Notes: generated by a model not told the origin, from the letters alone. Counted from the stretch's first letter, positions 38,706 to 48,310 are shown. The stretch: DNA of 56,087 nucleotides from Prevotellaceae bacterium (GCA_031288865.1 JAITQN010000110.1:1-56087); one strand, 5' to 3'. Numbers and translations: made by a program.

Positions 38706-38730
38706 AGTTAAGAACTAAGAGTTAAGAATT
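38705..38730. repeat. Dispersed 26-base spacer repeat, copy A
   Basis: The 26 bases beginning GAGTTAAGAACTAAG between kdsD and lptB are built of TTAAGA/AGTTAAG units and recur exactly, in opposite orientation, at 46183-46208. Confidence 0.9.
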
Positions 38731-38737
38731 GAGAAAG

Positions 38738-39463
38738 ATGTTGTTGCATTGTAAAAATTTGATCAAGCGGTATGGCTCGCGCACTGTCGTGAAGGGGGTG
38801 ACCATTAATGTGGAACAGGGCGAAATCGTAGGGCTGCTCGGCCCGAACGGTGCGGGAAAAACCACTACTTTTTACATGTTTGTAGGGCTTATCAAAGCAA
38901 ACAGCGGGCAAATTTTTTTAGATGATACGGATATCACGAAAGAACCGATGTACCGCCGTGCACAAATGGGCGTGGGCTATTTGGCGCAGGAAGCCTCCGT
39001 GTTTCGCCGGATGACGGTGGAGCAAAATATCCTTTCGGTGATGGAAATAACCGCGATGACGAAGGCCCAGTGTTATGAAAAATTAGAAGTACTGATTGAC
39101 GAATTCGGGCTGCACAAGGTGCGCAAGAGCTACGGTGTGCAACTGTCGGGCGGGGAGCGCAGGCGCTGCGAAATTGCGCGGGCGCTGGCCATCTCGCCTA
39201 AATTTATTTTGCTCGACGAGCCTTTTGCCGGCGTGGATCCCATTGCGGTGGAAGATATCCAGTCGATCGTGGCGAAACTGAAAGAAAAAAATATCGGCAT
39301 TATTATCACCGACCACAATGTACACGAAACCCTCGCTATTACCGACAGGGCGTATTTGCTGTATGATGGGAGTATTTTGGAAAGCGGCACCGCCGAAGAC
39401 TTGGCGGCCAATCCGGAAGTGCGCCGGAAATACCTTGGGAAGAATTTTGAATTGAGGCGATAG
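38738..39463 (+). CDS. lptB: Lipopolysaccharide export ABC ATPase
   Basis: 241 residues from the ATG at 38738; the track start at 38729 is a TTG. Walker A (GPNGAGKTT), signature (LSGGERRR) and Walker B (FILLDEPF) are intact, and the LptB-specific segments [28 protein letters not shown] and TDHNVHETL identify it. With LptF/LptG it powers extraction of lipopolysaccharide from the inner membrane. Its upstream neighbour kdsD serves the same pathway; the gap is 32 bases filled by the dispersed repeat. The MATE gene starts 12 bases later. Confidence 0.95.
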   Translation: MLLHCKNLIKRYGSRTVVKGVTINVEQGEIVGLLGPNGAGKTTTFYMFVGLIKANSGQIFLDDTDITKEPMYRRAQMGVGYLAQEASVFRRMTVEQNILSVMEITAMTKAQCYEKLEVLIDEFGLHKVRKSYGVQLSGGERRRCEIARALAISPKFILLDEPFAGVDPIAVEDIQSIVAKLKEKNIGIIITDHNVHETLAITDRAYLLYDGSILESGTAEDLAANPEVRRKYLGKNFELRR

Positions 39464-39475
39464 GAAAGGGGAACA

Positions 39476-40819
39476 ATGCAGAACACATCTTCAACAAACA
39501 TACTGGAAACGGGAAAGGTAGGCAAGTTGCTCTATCAATACGCCTTGCCGTCGATTATCAGCTCGGTGATGGTGGCGCTTTACAATGTGGTCGACCGCAT
39601 TTTTATCGGACACGGCATGGGGCCTATGGCCATATCGGGACTGGCGCTTACGTTCCCGCTGCTGAACCTGCTGCAGGCATTCGGCACGCTGATCGGCGTG
39701 GGCGCCGCCACCCGCATGTCGATCGTGCTGGGCATGAAAGACGTGCTGTGGGCGGAAAAAATATTGGGGAACAGCCTCCTGCTCACACTCTCCATATCGG
39801 GCACGGTGATTGCCGTGTCTACGATTTTCATGCACCCGATTCTGGAACTGTTCGGCGGAAGTGAACAAACCATCCCCTATGCCGCCGAATACCTGTATTA
39901 CGTGATACCGGGCAGTATTTTCACGTCCCTGAGCTTTAACCATGCCGGATTGATGCGGTCTTCGGGCTATCCGCAAAAATCAATGGTGGTGATCCTCATC
40001 GGCGCCGCGCTGAATATTATACTCGACCCCATTTTCATTTTTGTATTCGACATGGGCATACAAGGTGCGGCGATTGCCACGGTGCTGTCGATGATGGTGA
40101 GCGCGTGGTTTGCCATGCATCACTTTTTTAAGCCCTCGTCGTTTATCCGCTATCGTAAATATGCGTTCAGGGTGGAACGGCGCATCGTGCGTAACATCAT
40201 TGCCATTGGCCTGTCGCCTTTCCTGGTCAACGCCATGGCGAGCATCATCAATATGGTGATGAACCAAATGCTGGTCACGCATGGCGGCGACATTGCCATT
40301 GGGGTGAACGGCATTATTTCCGGATACGGGATTATGGTGGTGATGGTTATTTTCGGGCTGTGCCAGGGCATGCAGCCCATCGTGGGATACAACTACGGCG
40401 CGCAACAGCTGAGGAGGGTAAAAGACGCTTATATGCTCACCGTGCGGGCGGCGACTGTGGTCACGGCGGTGAGTTTCGTGCTGGCCATGCTCATGCCGCG
40501 CCAAATGGCGATGGTGTTTACCGACGACCCGGAACTACTTGATATTTCGACCTCGGCTATTCGCATTTCCTTTATGGCTTTCGCCGTGATTGGCTTTCAG
40601 ATTGTGACAGGACAGTTTTTCCAGTCCATCGGAAAGGCCGGGAATGCCATCTTCCTGAGTTTGTCGCGACAGGCGGTGTTTCTGCTTCCTGCATTATTGA
40701 TAGGCGCTCGTTGCTGGGGGCTTCATGGCGTGTTTATCGCCCTGCCGGTATCCGATTTCCTGGCTACCGTGGTGGCTATGTATATGATTATAAGGGAATA
40801 CAGAATAAATCAATATTAA
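39476..40819 (+). CDS. MATE family multidrug/toxin exporter
   Basis: 447 residues with twelve predicted membrane helices in two similar halves, an N-terminal YQYALPSIISSVMVALYNVVDRIFIG segment shortened here to its motif YNVVDRIFIG, and the matching second-half segment (GLCQGMQPIVGYNYGA). MATE exporters expel drugs or metabolites using sodium or proton gradients; substrate unknown. It follows lptB by 12 bases and is probably co-transcribed. Confidence 0.93.
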   Translation: MQNTSSTNILETGKVGKLLYQYALPSIISSVMVALYNVVDRIFIGHGMGPMAISGLALTFPLLNLLQAFGTLIGVGAATRMSIVLGMKDVLWAEKILGNSLLLTLSISGTVIAVSTIFMHPILELFGGSEQTIPYAAEYLYYVIPGSIFTSLSFNHAGLMRSSGYPQKSMVVILIGAALNIILDPIFIFVFDMGIQGAAIATVLSMMVSAWFAMHHFFKPSSFIRYRKYAFRVERRIVRNIIAIGLSPFLVNAMASIINMVMNQMLVTHGGDIAIGVNGIISGYGIMVVMVIFGLCQGMQPIVGYNYGAQQLRRVKDAYMLTVRAATVVTAVSFVLAMLMPRQMAMVFTDDPELLDISTSAIRISFMAFAVIGFQIVTGQFFQSIGKAGNAIFLSLSRQAVFLLPALLIGARCWGLHGVFIALPVSDFLATVVAMYMIIREYRINQY

Positions 40820-40867
40820 TGACGATAAAATTTCTACCGACAGGCATGTAAGTTTGTGAATTTTATC

Positions 40868-40875
40868 TATCTTTG
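40868..40875 (+). promoter_or_regulatory. -7 element of the T9SS-protein operon
   Basis: TATCTTTG at 40868-40875, 15 bases before the first ATG of the next gene; the upstream TTTG at 40853-40856 is too close to be a standard -33 element. Confidence 0.5.
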
Positions 40876-40889
40876 CTCCATCAAACAAC

Positions 40890-42722
40890 GTGAAGTCTAT
40901 GAGGAGCTATTTTCATTGCAAACCTGTTCTCCTTTTATGGGTATTTTTGCATTTCTCTTTTGTGTTGCCGGCGCGACTCCAGGCAGCAGATCCGATAAAT
41001 ATTAGTGGGGCTGCGATTGCGGCCATTCCGAATGAAACCTACACCGGCTCGGCCCTTAAGCCTCCGCTAACGGTTACTTATGGCGGGAATACCTTGGTGA
41101 AAGGTACGGATTACACGGTGGAGTGGAGTAATAATATCGATGCAGGGCCGGCTACGGTTACTATTAACGGCACAGGTAACTACACGGCTGTGCAATCGGC
41201 AACTTTCACGATACAACAGAAAACCATTGCCGCCTCCGAACTCGCTATAGCGCCGGTGTCTGCCCAAACCTACACCGGCTTGGCTTTTGAGCCAACACTG
41301 ACGGTTACGGAGGGCGCCAACACTTTAACGCTAACGCAGGATTATTCGGTAACTTACGGCAATAATACAAATGCGGGCACGGCGTCTGCTACGGTGACGA
41401 TTACTGATACCGGAAATTACACCGGCAGCGCGTCTACATATACCACTTTTACGATTCTGCCGAGAGATATTAGTGAGGCTACTGTTGATCCTATTCCTGC
41501 AGAAACCTACACCGGCGCTACTATCACGCCTGAGCTAACGGTTACATACGGAGGGAATACCTTGGCAAAAGACACGGATTACACGGTGGAGTGGAGTAGT
41601 AATGTCAATGCAGGGCCGGCCACACTTACCGTTAACGGCACAGGTAATTACACCGGCAGTCTGGAGGTTCCCTTTGAGATTGAAAAAGCAGATCAAACGA
41701 TTGATTTTCCCGATGTGCCCATTCCCCTGTTGCTGTCCGGCGGCTCCTACACCCTTCAGGCTACGGCCACGTCTGGACTACCGGTGACGTACACAAGCAG
41801 TAATCTTGATATTGCGGATGTCGATGGGGCTACATTGCTGTTAAAGCAAGCCGGAACGGTAACGGTGACGGCCATCCAAACGGGGGATGAAAATTACAAT
41901 CCTGCACCGGACGTGTCAAGACAGGTAATCATAGCGGAAAGTGGCAATGTAAACGTTTTATATGCCGTCGTGCTCGATGCGGATGGTGCGGAAATTGATT
42001 CTGTAAAAGGCCGCTATGTCATGGGATGCAATAACAATTTCGTGAACGTGGTTGTAACGCCCGAAGACCATACCGCCCGGGTTTATTATAACGATGACCA
42101 TGGAAATACATTTACCGTGACGATGTCGGAAGCCGGCGTCGGTACCGTTACTTATACGGTGTCCTCGGGAACAAACACCGGGACATATACCATGGAAATT
42201 GCCAAGCCTTTTGTATTTAACGACGTGGTGCAGATGCGGTGGAACAACACCCTCACGGTGATTAATAACCCCGATAACAACGGTGGTTTTAACTTCACTT
42301 CCTTCGCATGGTATGGCAATAACCGGTTCCTTACCGACGGCCAGTCGTTCTCCGCAGGCAATACCGGCCAATATCTGGATCCTGCCGTGAGTTACCATGT
42401 GGAGTTGACTGCCAAAGAATACAACGGCACATTGCCCTCTTGTCCCTCTGTAATCGAGTCTCGACAGATAGCGGCCACGACGGCCTATCCCAATCCTGTG
42501 CCGAAAAATAGCTTCGTCTTTGTGGAAATTGATGGTGACGAAACGCAACTTGATCATGCCGAAATTGAAATCTTCAATCTTGTCGGCGTATCGATGGGCA
42601 GGGTGAAAGTGACGGGACGCATAACGCCGGTGAGCATGTCGTCATTGCCTACGGGAATGTATCTGTTGAATCTGAGAGGAAAAAATAAATGGAGTGAAAT
42701 AATAAAGGTTGTCGTTCAGTAA
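40890..42722 (+). CDS. Exported repeat protein with T9SS type A sorting tail
   Basis: 610 residues. Signal peptide to about residue 33 (LQAADP). Three tandem modules of about 80 residues follow (TYTGSALKPPLTVTYGGN, TYTGLAFEPTLTVTEGAN, TYTGATITPELTVTYGGN), then an Ig-like module starting near QTIDFPDVPIPLL (bacterial Ig/MBG-like), a further sandwich region, and a C-terminal sorting domain (YPNPVPKNSFV ... LPTGMYLLNLRGKNKWSEIIKVVV) as in proteins exported by the Por/T9SS pathway. Modules 1 and 3 are very alike even at DNA level, pointing to a recent duplication. Function unknown; surface adhesion is a guess. The next gene follows by 14 bases. Confidence 0.85.
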   Translation: MKSMRSYFHCKPVLLLWVFLHFSFVLPARLQAADPINISGAAIAAIPNETYTGSALKPPLTVTYGGNTLVKGTDYTVEWSNNIDAGPATVTINGTGNYTAVQSATFTIQQKTIAASELAIAPVSAQTYTGLAFEPTLTVTEGANTLTLTQDYSVTYGNNTNAGTASATVTITDTGNYTGSASTYTTFTILPRDISEATVDPIPAETYTGATITPELTVTYGGNTLAKDTDYTVEWSSNVNAGPATLTVNGTGNYTGSLEVPFEIEKADQTIDFPDVPIPLLLSGGSYTLQATATSGLPVTYTSSNLDIADVDGATLLLKQAGTVTVTAIQTGDENYNPAPDVSRQVIIAESGNVNVLYAVVLDADGAEIDSVKGRYVMGCNNNFVNVVVTPEDHTARVYYNDDHGNTFTVTMSEAGVGTVTYTVSSGTNTGTYTMEIAKPFVFNDVVQMRWNNTLTVINNPDNNGGFNFTSFAWYGNNRFLTDGQSFSAGNTGQYLDPAVSYHVELTAKEYNGTLPSCPSVIESRQIAATTAYPNPVPKNSFVFVEIDGDETQLDHAEIEIFNLVGVSMGRVKVTGRITPVSMSSLPTGMYLLNLRGKNKWSEIIKVVVQ

Positions 42723-42736
42723 TTAAACGGAATACT

Positions 42737-43690
42737 ATGAGGAAACACTTATTCATATTGCCGCTTGCTGTTGTTGCGTGGTCTGCGTTGTTGGGGCAAG
42801 CGGGTGCTGGTACGCGTCCGCTTTCAAGGCATGAATTTACTTTTTACGCGGGGGGCGGACTGTCGACACTGCACTATGAATCGTCCATAGGATCCTCTAC
42901 AGGCCTGTCCGGCGGGTTGTTTGGCGCCAGTTACCGGGTCTATTTTGCAAAAAAGGTTGGATTCGGTATGGGCGTGGAGCTTTCTTATTATAATGCTAAA
43001 GGAGCAATCGGCGAATATTTGTATGCCGAGCCGGCAAAAGATCCGGAGGGCGCCGATTTTGAGTTTCGTACCATGTTGCGCGACTATGGAGAAAACCAAA
43101 ATATAGCGATGTTTAATATTCCGCTGATGCTCCATTTCAGGGGTGATCCTGAAAAACACCGGCCTTATGCAGCCATAGGGGTGAAAATGAGTATCCCTGT
43201 GTCCGGAAAATATAGAATTGTGGAAGGCGCCTCCTTTAATTCGGGGTACTACGTCTTTGAAGATTATGAATACACCACACAGAAGTTTTTGGGATTCGGC
43301 TCTTTTTCCGGAAACGGAGACCGGGAACTTTCGCTTAAACCGGCTTACCTGCTGGCGATAGAGGCAGGCATGAACTGGCGCCTGAAGTATGTTTTATTAT
43401 ATACCGGCTTCTATGTTGATTACGGGTTGAGTGATGTAGTGGAAAAACGCGACGAGCTAATCGCATCTTACAATCGCGACAATCCCGCCAACCGCTCTAC
43501 GGGAAGCATGATTGATTCGCAGTATAAGCTTGACAATGGACAGTCTGAATATATCACCTCAAAAGTGATTCCTCTGGCCGCCGGATTTAAAATAGGCATA
43601 ACGCTCGGACATGGCCGTAAAAGGGAAATATTCATCGATTACGACCAATCCCCTATGTTCATCCAGTACCAGCAGCAGCGGGATAGATAA
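42737..43690 (+). CDS. Outer-membrane beta-barrel protein (porin-like)
   Basis: 317 residues with a signal peptide (LGQAGAG) and alternating strands typical of an eight-stranded or somewhat larger barrel (HEFTFYAGGGLSTLHY; YRVYFAKKVGFGMGVELSYY). No plug or enzymatic motif. It follows the T9SS-exported protein by 14 bases, so they are an operon, and the barrel may help display or anchor it. The 3' side ends in convergent orientation with gldFG. Confidence 0.8.
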   Translation: MRKHLFILPLAVVAWSALLGQAGAGTRPLSRHEFTFYAGGGLSTLHYESSIGSSTGLSGGLFGASYRVYFAKKVGFGMGVELSYYNAKGAIGEYLYAEPAKDPEGADFEFRTMLRDYGENQNIAMFNIPLMLHFRGDPEKHRPYAAIGVKMSIPVSGKYRIVEGASFNSGYYVFEDYEYTTQKFLGFGSFSGNGDRELSLKPAYLLAIEAGMNWRLKYVLLYTGFYVDYGLSDVVEKRDELIASYNRDNPANRSTGSMIDSQYKLDNGQSEYITSKVIPLAAGFKIGITLGHGRKREIFIDYDQSPMFIQYQQQRDR

Positions 43691-43706
43691 TAAACTCCTT
43701 CCTTAT

Positions 43707-43733
43707 AATTCAAAATTCAGAATTCAAAATTCT
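43707..43733. repeat. ATTCAAAATTC-type spacer repeat overlapping the gldFG stop
   Basis: AATTCAAAATTCAGAATTC and a further AAAATTC form a low-complexity repeat. It encodes the last residues of the gldFG product (ILNSEF). Similar TATGAATTTTGA units lie at about 51018-51046. Confidence 0.7.
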
Positions 43734-46178
43734 TGAAGTGTATTTCCGCTTCCTGCGATAGAGGAATACCCCGCCCGAGAGCAACACCAGCCCTATGGGC
43801 AGGATGGTGTTTAGCATGATCCAGTAGGTGCGGTGGATGGCGATTTCGCGTTTGTCGAGCAGCCGCAGCGTGAACTCCCTCCGGCGCGCCTGCATGGTTT
43901 CGCCGTCGTCGAGCAGATAGAGCAGCATATTCTTCACGAGGTTCTTATTGCCGAACTGCACGCCCGTGTAGCGGTCAAAACCCAGCGGCACGATGCGCGT
44001 GTCGCCGGCGCGGTAGATCACTTCATTGCGGATGATATCGCCGTCGGCCACTACAATCATTTTTGTGGGCTCGCTTTTTTCCGCAAAAGTAAAAGGTTTT
44101 CCGTCGTTGTAGTGCTCGTGTGCGCGGTATTGAAAAGCCGACGGGAACACGCCTTCCATGAGTATAGCCACCGGAATGTATGATTGTGAATACTGTTCCG
44201 GCGAGGCCTGCCGGTCGATGTTGGCCTGGCTGATGCGCAGGGGAACAGTCTGCGCGCGGCTGTATTGCGACGTGTGCAGCAAGACGGTTTTATGCACGCC
44301 GCTGTGCCGGTTCACCGTGTCGATGCTGCCCGGATATTCCGATTTCACGAGGTTCAGCCCGCGCGTAATGTCGTTCGATGCGGGCGGAGCAAGCAGAGGG
44401 TAATAAGTCCATGGCGCGGGCTTGAAGTTCGACGTTTGCCCGGCCGGCGCAATATTCACGGGAAGGAATGAACATTGCAAATCCTGTATTACATCGGGGT
44501 TGAGGCGTACGCCGTACTTGAACAGCTGGTCGTCGAGACGGTGCGGGCAAGGCAGGGCAAAAGTGTAATGCCCGTTGGCGAGGCTGTCGTGGTGCACCTG
44601 TGCGGCGTCGATAAACCAGGCCGTGCGCCCGCCCTGCATGATGTACTGGTCGAGCGCCAGCTTGTCGGCCTCGTTCCATGCCTGCATGGGCTTTGCCACG
44701 ATCACGAGGTCGTATTTGTCTAATACGCCTACGCGCCCCAGTATATTGATGCGGTCGATATGGCTGAAGCCGGCCAGCGCCTTGCAGATGTCGCCCGTTT
44801 CGTATTCGCTGAGTTCGCCGTGCCCTTCCACAAATGCAATTAGCCGCTGCTCTTCCCGGCTCATCAGGCTTATGGCGTTGATCAGTTCGTATTCCGCATT
44901 TTCCTGCGCCAGCAGGATATTCGCTTCAGGGTTGGTTTGCGCGTCCTGCTGGATGAAATTCACCGCTATTTCGCGCGATTCCAAATAGGTGGAGTCGCCG
45001 TCCGCCACCGTCACGGCGCAACTGATCAGCGCGCCGGGAAACAAAACCCTTTCGGTACTGCGGCCGCCCGTGTGCTCCTGCATAATAAACGGAACCAGCC
45101 CATGGTCTTGCAGCGAGGCGTAAACATGGTTCAAGGCCTGTGCATCACTGCCGGTTTCGGCTTCCACGTCAATAAATTTATATTGGATACGATTTCCGGC
45201 ATACACCTTCAGTTCGTCGAGCGTTTCTTTGATGGTAGCCTGAAGTTTCTTCATCTGTACCGGGATGTCGCCGGTTAAAAACAGTTCCACATAAAAAGAA
45301 GTTTTCAGATTTTTTGCTGTTTTTTTGCTGATGTCCGACAGGGTGTAGCGTTTATCGGCGGTAAGGTCGATGCGGAAGAACGTGTGCTGCATGACGATAT
45401 TCAGCACAATCAGTACCGCGATGAACCCGCCCGTGCGCAGGCCGCTTTTCCACTTTTTGTGACGCAGGGCCAGCCGGGTAATGCTGAGAAATGCCGCAAT
45501 AGCACTCAGGAAGTACAGCACGTCGCGTGAGTCGACTACGCCACGGCTGATGGATTTGTAGTGCTCGTTAATGCCTGATTGGAGAATGAAATGTCCGGCC
45601 GAAGCAAAGAGGTTGAGCTGCGACAGGCCGTCGAAGCCGGTATAGAAGAAAAAGCAGAGCGCCGCTGCCACGATGTAGGCCGTAATCTGGTTTGCAGTAA
45701 CGGACGAGGCGAAGATGCCGATGGCGGCGTATATGGCTGCCAGGAAACACAAACCGAGGTAGGAGCCCCATGTGCCACCCATGTCCATGTTTCCCACAGG
45801 ATTTCCGATTACGTAGATACTATATACATGTACCAGTGTGGGAAGCAGTGCACACAAAGCCAATACCACGGCGGCTGCGTATTTCCCGGTAATCAGTTGC
45901 GTGGGCGTGATGGGCTTGGTGAGCAGCAATTCCAGCGTGCCCGATTTTTTTTCTTCGGCGAAACTGCGCATGGTAACCGCCGGGATGAGGAACAGGAAAA
46001 TCCACGGCGCCAAGGTAAACAGCGCGTTCAAATCGGCGTAGCCATTGTCGAGCACGTTAAACTCGCCGGGTCCGAGCCATAAGAACCATGCATTCATGAG
46101 CAGGAACACGACCAGTGCGAGATAGCCTGTCAGCGATGAGAAGAACGCCCGAACCTCCTTAACAAATATAACCCACAT
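43710..46178 (-). CDS. GldF-GldG fusion, gliding-motility-type ABC transporter protein
   Basis: 822 residues. The first 265 or so are an ABC-2 permease with six membrane segments matching GldF (WVIFVKEVRAFFSSLTGYLA; MRSFAEEKKSGTLELLLTKPI). The rest matches GldG: FRIDLTADKRYTLS, the periplasmic sugar-transferase-like domain, MSREEQRLIAFVEGHGE, and a last membrane helix near IMLNTILPIGLVLL. In Flavobacterium gldF and gldG are separate genes; here one chain carries both. Whether the host glides is unknown; many non-gliding Bacteroidota keep these genes. The gene follows lpxB by 22 bases of dispersed repeat. GldA is not in this window. Confidence 0.88.
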   Translation of the reverse strand: MWVIFVKEVRAFFSSLTGYLALVVFLLMNAWFLWLGPGEFNVLDNGYADLNALFTLAPWIFLFLIPAVTMRSFAEEKKSGTLELLLTKPITPTQLITGKYAAAVVLALCALLPTLVHVYSIYVIGNPVGNMDMGGTWGSYLGLCFLAAIYAAIGIFASSVTANQITAYIVAAALCFFFYTGFDGLSQLNLFASAGHFILQSGINEHYKSISRGVVDSRDVLYFLSAIAAFLSITRLALRHKKWKSGLRTGGFIAVLIVLNIVMQHTFFRIDLTADKRYTLSDISKKTAKNLKTSFYVELFLTGDIPVQMKKLQATIKETLDELKVYAGNRIQYKFIDVEAETGSDAQALNHVYASLQDHGLVPFIMQEHTGGRSTERVLFPGALISCAVTVADGDSTYLESREIAVNFIQQDAQTNPEANILLAQENAEYELINAISLMSREEQRLIAFVEGHGELSEYETGDICKALAGFSHIDRINILGRVGVLDKYDLVIVAKPMQAWNEADKLALDQYIMQGGRTAWFIDAAQVHHDSLANGHYTFALPCPHRLDDQLFKYGVRLNPDVIQDLQCSFLPVNIAPAGQTSNFKPAPWTYYPLLAPPASNDITRGLNLVKSEYPGSIDTVNRHSGVHKTVLLHTSQYSRAQTVPLRISQANIDRQASPEQYSQSYIPVAILMEGVFPSAFQYRAHEHYNDGKPFTFAEKSEPTKMIVVADGDIIRNEVIYRAGDTRIVPLGFDRYTGVQFGNKNLVKNMLLYLLDDGETMQARRREFTLRLLDKREIAIHRTYWIMLNTILPIGLVLLSGGVFLYRRKRKYTSRILNSEF

Positions 46179-46182
46179 AATA

Positions 46183-46208
46183 ATTCTTAACTCTTAGTTC
46201 TTAACTCT
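46183..46208. repeat. Dispersed 26-base spacer repeat, copy B (inverted)
   Basis: The exact reverse complement of the repeat at 38705-38730. It covers the end of lpxB (last two codons and stop) and most of the spacer to gldFG. Confidence 0.9.
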
Positions 46209-47313
46209 TAACTATTAATTCTGCGGCTCGCAGTGAGGCGCCGCGTTCGCCTACTTTAGTGCGAAGCCGGTTGTATTGCGCCAGCATGGTTTGCCGTTTT
46301 TTCCCTTCGGGAAGAATGTCCTGTAGTTCCTTTTGCAGGTTTTCCCGGTTCATGTCGTGTTGTATTAATTCCGTGACCACCGGCGCATCCATGATCAGGT
46401 TTACTAAGGAAATGTACTTTGTTTTTACAAGACGCTTAGCCACTTGGTAGGAAATTTCATTGCCGCCGTAACATACTACTTGCGGCACGCCGGTCAGTGC
46501 GGCTTCGAGGGTGGCTGTGCCCGACGCCACGATGGCCGCCGTGGCCTGCGCCAGCAGCGGGTAGGTCTGGTTGTATACGATGCGGAACGCGCCGCCGTGC
46601 AGGTATTTCTTGTATTGCGCCTCGTCGATAGCCGGCGCGCCGGCTATCACAAACTGGTAATCGGGGAATTGCCCGGCCAGAAACAGCAGTCGCGGCAACA
46701 CGTAGTGAATCTCCATGACCCGGCTTCCGGCCAGCACCGCGATCACGGGTTTATCAAGCAAGTTATTCCGTGTGGTGAAGGTGTGGAACGATTCCTTTTC
46801 CGCCAGCCGCTCGTCCACGCTGTCGACTAACGGATTTCCGACATAGCAGGCGTCGATGCCCCACCGCTTGAAATAGGACGGTTCGAAGGGGAAGATAACG
46901 AGCAGCCTGTCGACGTAGCGTTTCAGGCGGTGCACCCGCTTTTCTTTCCACGCCCACACTTTCGGCGCAATGTAGTAAAACACCTTTACGCCGTGCTGTT
47001 TTGCGAATTTCGCCATGCGGAGGTTGAAGCCCGGATAGTCAATTAAAATCAATACATCCGGGCGGTGCGCCAGTATATCTTTTTTGCAGAAGCGGATATT
47101 TCGCAGCACGGCGCGCAGCTTGGTCAACACTTCCATGAAGCCCATCACCGCCGTGCTTTTGTAGTGCTTTACGAGATCGCCGCCCTGTGCGGCCATCAGG
47201 TCGCCTCCCCAGAAGCGGAAACGTGCGGCAGGGTCGGCCTGCTTGAGCCCGCGCATCAGGTTGCTTCCGTGCAGGTCGCCCGACGCCTCTCCCGCTATGA
47301 GGTAATAGGTCAT
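46201..47313 (-). CDS. lpxB: Lipid-A-disaccharide synthase
   Basis: 370 residues. The N-terminal IAGEASGDLHG motif and ending of the GT19 family (VASGTATLEAAL; CYGGNEISYQVAKR) are clear. The enzyme joins UDP-2,3-diacylglucosamine and lipid X to make lipid A disaccharide at the inner membrane. Its ATG overlaps the stop of the dehydrogenase gene (ATGA), so translation is coupled. With kdsD and lptB it is the third lipopolysaccharide gene in this window. Confidence 0.95.
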   Translation of the reverse strand: MTYYLIAGEASGDLHGSNLMRGLKQADPAARFRFWGGDLMAAQGGDLVKHYKSTAVMGFMEVLTKLRAVLRNIRFCKKDILAHRPDVLILIDYPGFNLRMAKFAKQHGVKVFYYIAPKVWAWKEKRVHRLKRYVDRLLVIFPFEPSYFKRWGIDACYVGNPLVDSVDERLAEKESFHTFTTRNNLLDKPVIAVLAGSRVMEIHYVLPRLLFLAGQFPDYQFVIAGAPAIDEAQYKKYLHGGAFRIVYNQTYPLLAQATAAIVASGTATLEAALTGVPQVVCYGGNEISYQVAKRLVKTKYISLVNLIMDAPVVTELIQHDMNRENLQKELQDILPEGKKRQTMLAQYNRLRTKVGERGASLRAAELIVKS

Positions 47314-48251
47314 GGCTGCGAAGCTAAAAAGTCTTCAATATTTTTTGCGGTGAACTGCACCACCCGCGCGCGGGCTTCCGTGCTGCTCCATGCCACGTGT
47401 GGGGTCAGTATCAGTTTTTGCTTGTTGTTTACGCACAGGTAGGGGTGGTCGTCGGGCAGCGGTTCGTGTGCGTACACATCGATGGCAGCGCCGGCAATCA
47501 GGTTCTGGTCGATAGCCTTGGCCAGAGCGTCCTCGTTCACAATGCCGCCGCGTCCCATATTAATCAGCACTGCGGAGGGCTTCATCATTTGCAGTGCTGC
47601 GTAATCGATCAGGTTGTTTGTTTTCTCGTTTAGCGGCGCGTGGATCGACACCACGTCGCTTTGGTGCAGCAGCTCGCTCAGGCTGAGGCTTGGGTAATGC
47701 GGGTGCTTGTGCTTCCCCGACGTGGAATAATAACTCACTTTGGCGCCGAAGGCGCTGGCCACGCCGGCCACCCGTTCGCCTATCGCGCCCATGCCGATAA
47801 CGCCGAATGACTTTCCGGCAAGTTCGCTAAAGGTGCGTCCGAAGTGGGTAAATATCGAACTGGTACTGTAGGCGCCGCTTTTCACGTAATAGTCGAAATA
47901 GGAAATGTGGTTTATCAGGGCGAGCAGCGACGCGAAGGTGGTCTGCACCACGCTTTCCGTAGAATAATTGGCTACGTTCTTCACTGCGATTCCTTTTTCT
48001 GCCGCGTATGCCGTGTCGATGTTGTTCGTGCCCGTAGCGGTGATGCATATCAGCTTTAGTTGGGTTGCGGCGTCTATTTCGGGTTGCCTCAGCACGACTT
48101 TGTTTGTGATGATGATGCCGGCGTTTTTGATGCGTTCCGTCAGTTCGTTGGGGAGCGTTTTGCCGAACACCTTGAGCCCTCCCAATGCTTCAAGCGGTGC
48201 GAGGGATATGTCCTTGCCGATGGTGTCGGCGTCGAGGAATACGATATTCAT
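47310..48251 (-). CDS. D-2-hydroxyacid dehydrogenase (NAD-dependent)
   Basis: 313 residues from MNIVFLDAD at 48251; the longer track start would include the promoter. The NAD fold is shown by GVIGMGAIGERVAG, and the catalytic triad region by MGRGGIVNED (near Arg), PDDHPY and LTPHVAW (His). It reduces a 2-keto acid or oxidises a D-2-hydroxyacid; the GyaR/SerA-like label cannot be narrowed. It is the first gene of the operon with lpxB and gldFG. TATATTTG on the minus strand (complement of 48278-48285) precedes the ATG by 26 bases. Confidence 0.9.
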   Translation of the reverse strand: MNIVFLDADTIGKDISLAPLEALGGLKVFGKTLPNELTERIKNAGIIITNKVVLRQPEIDAATQLKLICITATGTNNIDTAYAAEKGIAVKNVANYSTESVVQTTFASLLALINHISYFDYYVKSGAYSTSSIFTHFGRTFSELAGKSFGVIGMGAIGERVAGVASAFGAKVSYYSTSGKHKHPHYPSLSLSELLHQSDVVSIHAPLNEKTNNLIDYAALQMMKPSAVLINMGRGGIVNEDALAKAIDQNLIAGAAIDVYAHEPLPDDHPYLCVNNKQKLILTPHVAWSSTEARARVVQFTAKNIEDFLASQP

Positions 48252-48277
48252 TTGTAACTGTAATAAATAATAATTCG

Positions 48278-48285
48278 CAAATATA
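48278..48285 (-). promoter_or_regulatory. -7 element of the dehydrogenase/lpxB/gldFG operon
   Basis: TATATTTG on the minus strand matches TAnnTTTG; the upstream TTG is not at standard spacing. Confidence 0.5.
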
Positions 48286-48310
48286 GACAAATATTTTTAT
48301 TTTAAAAGAG

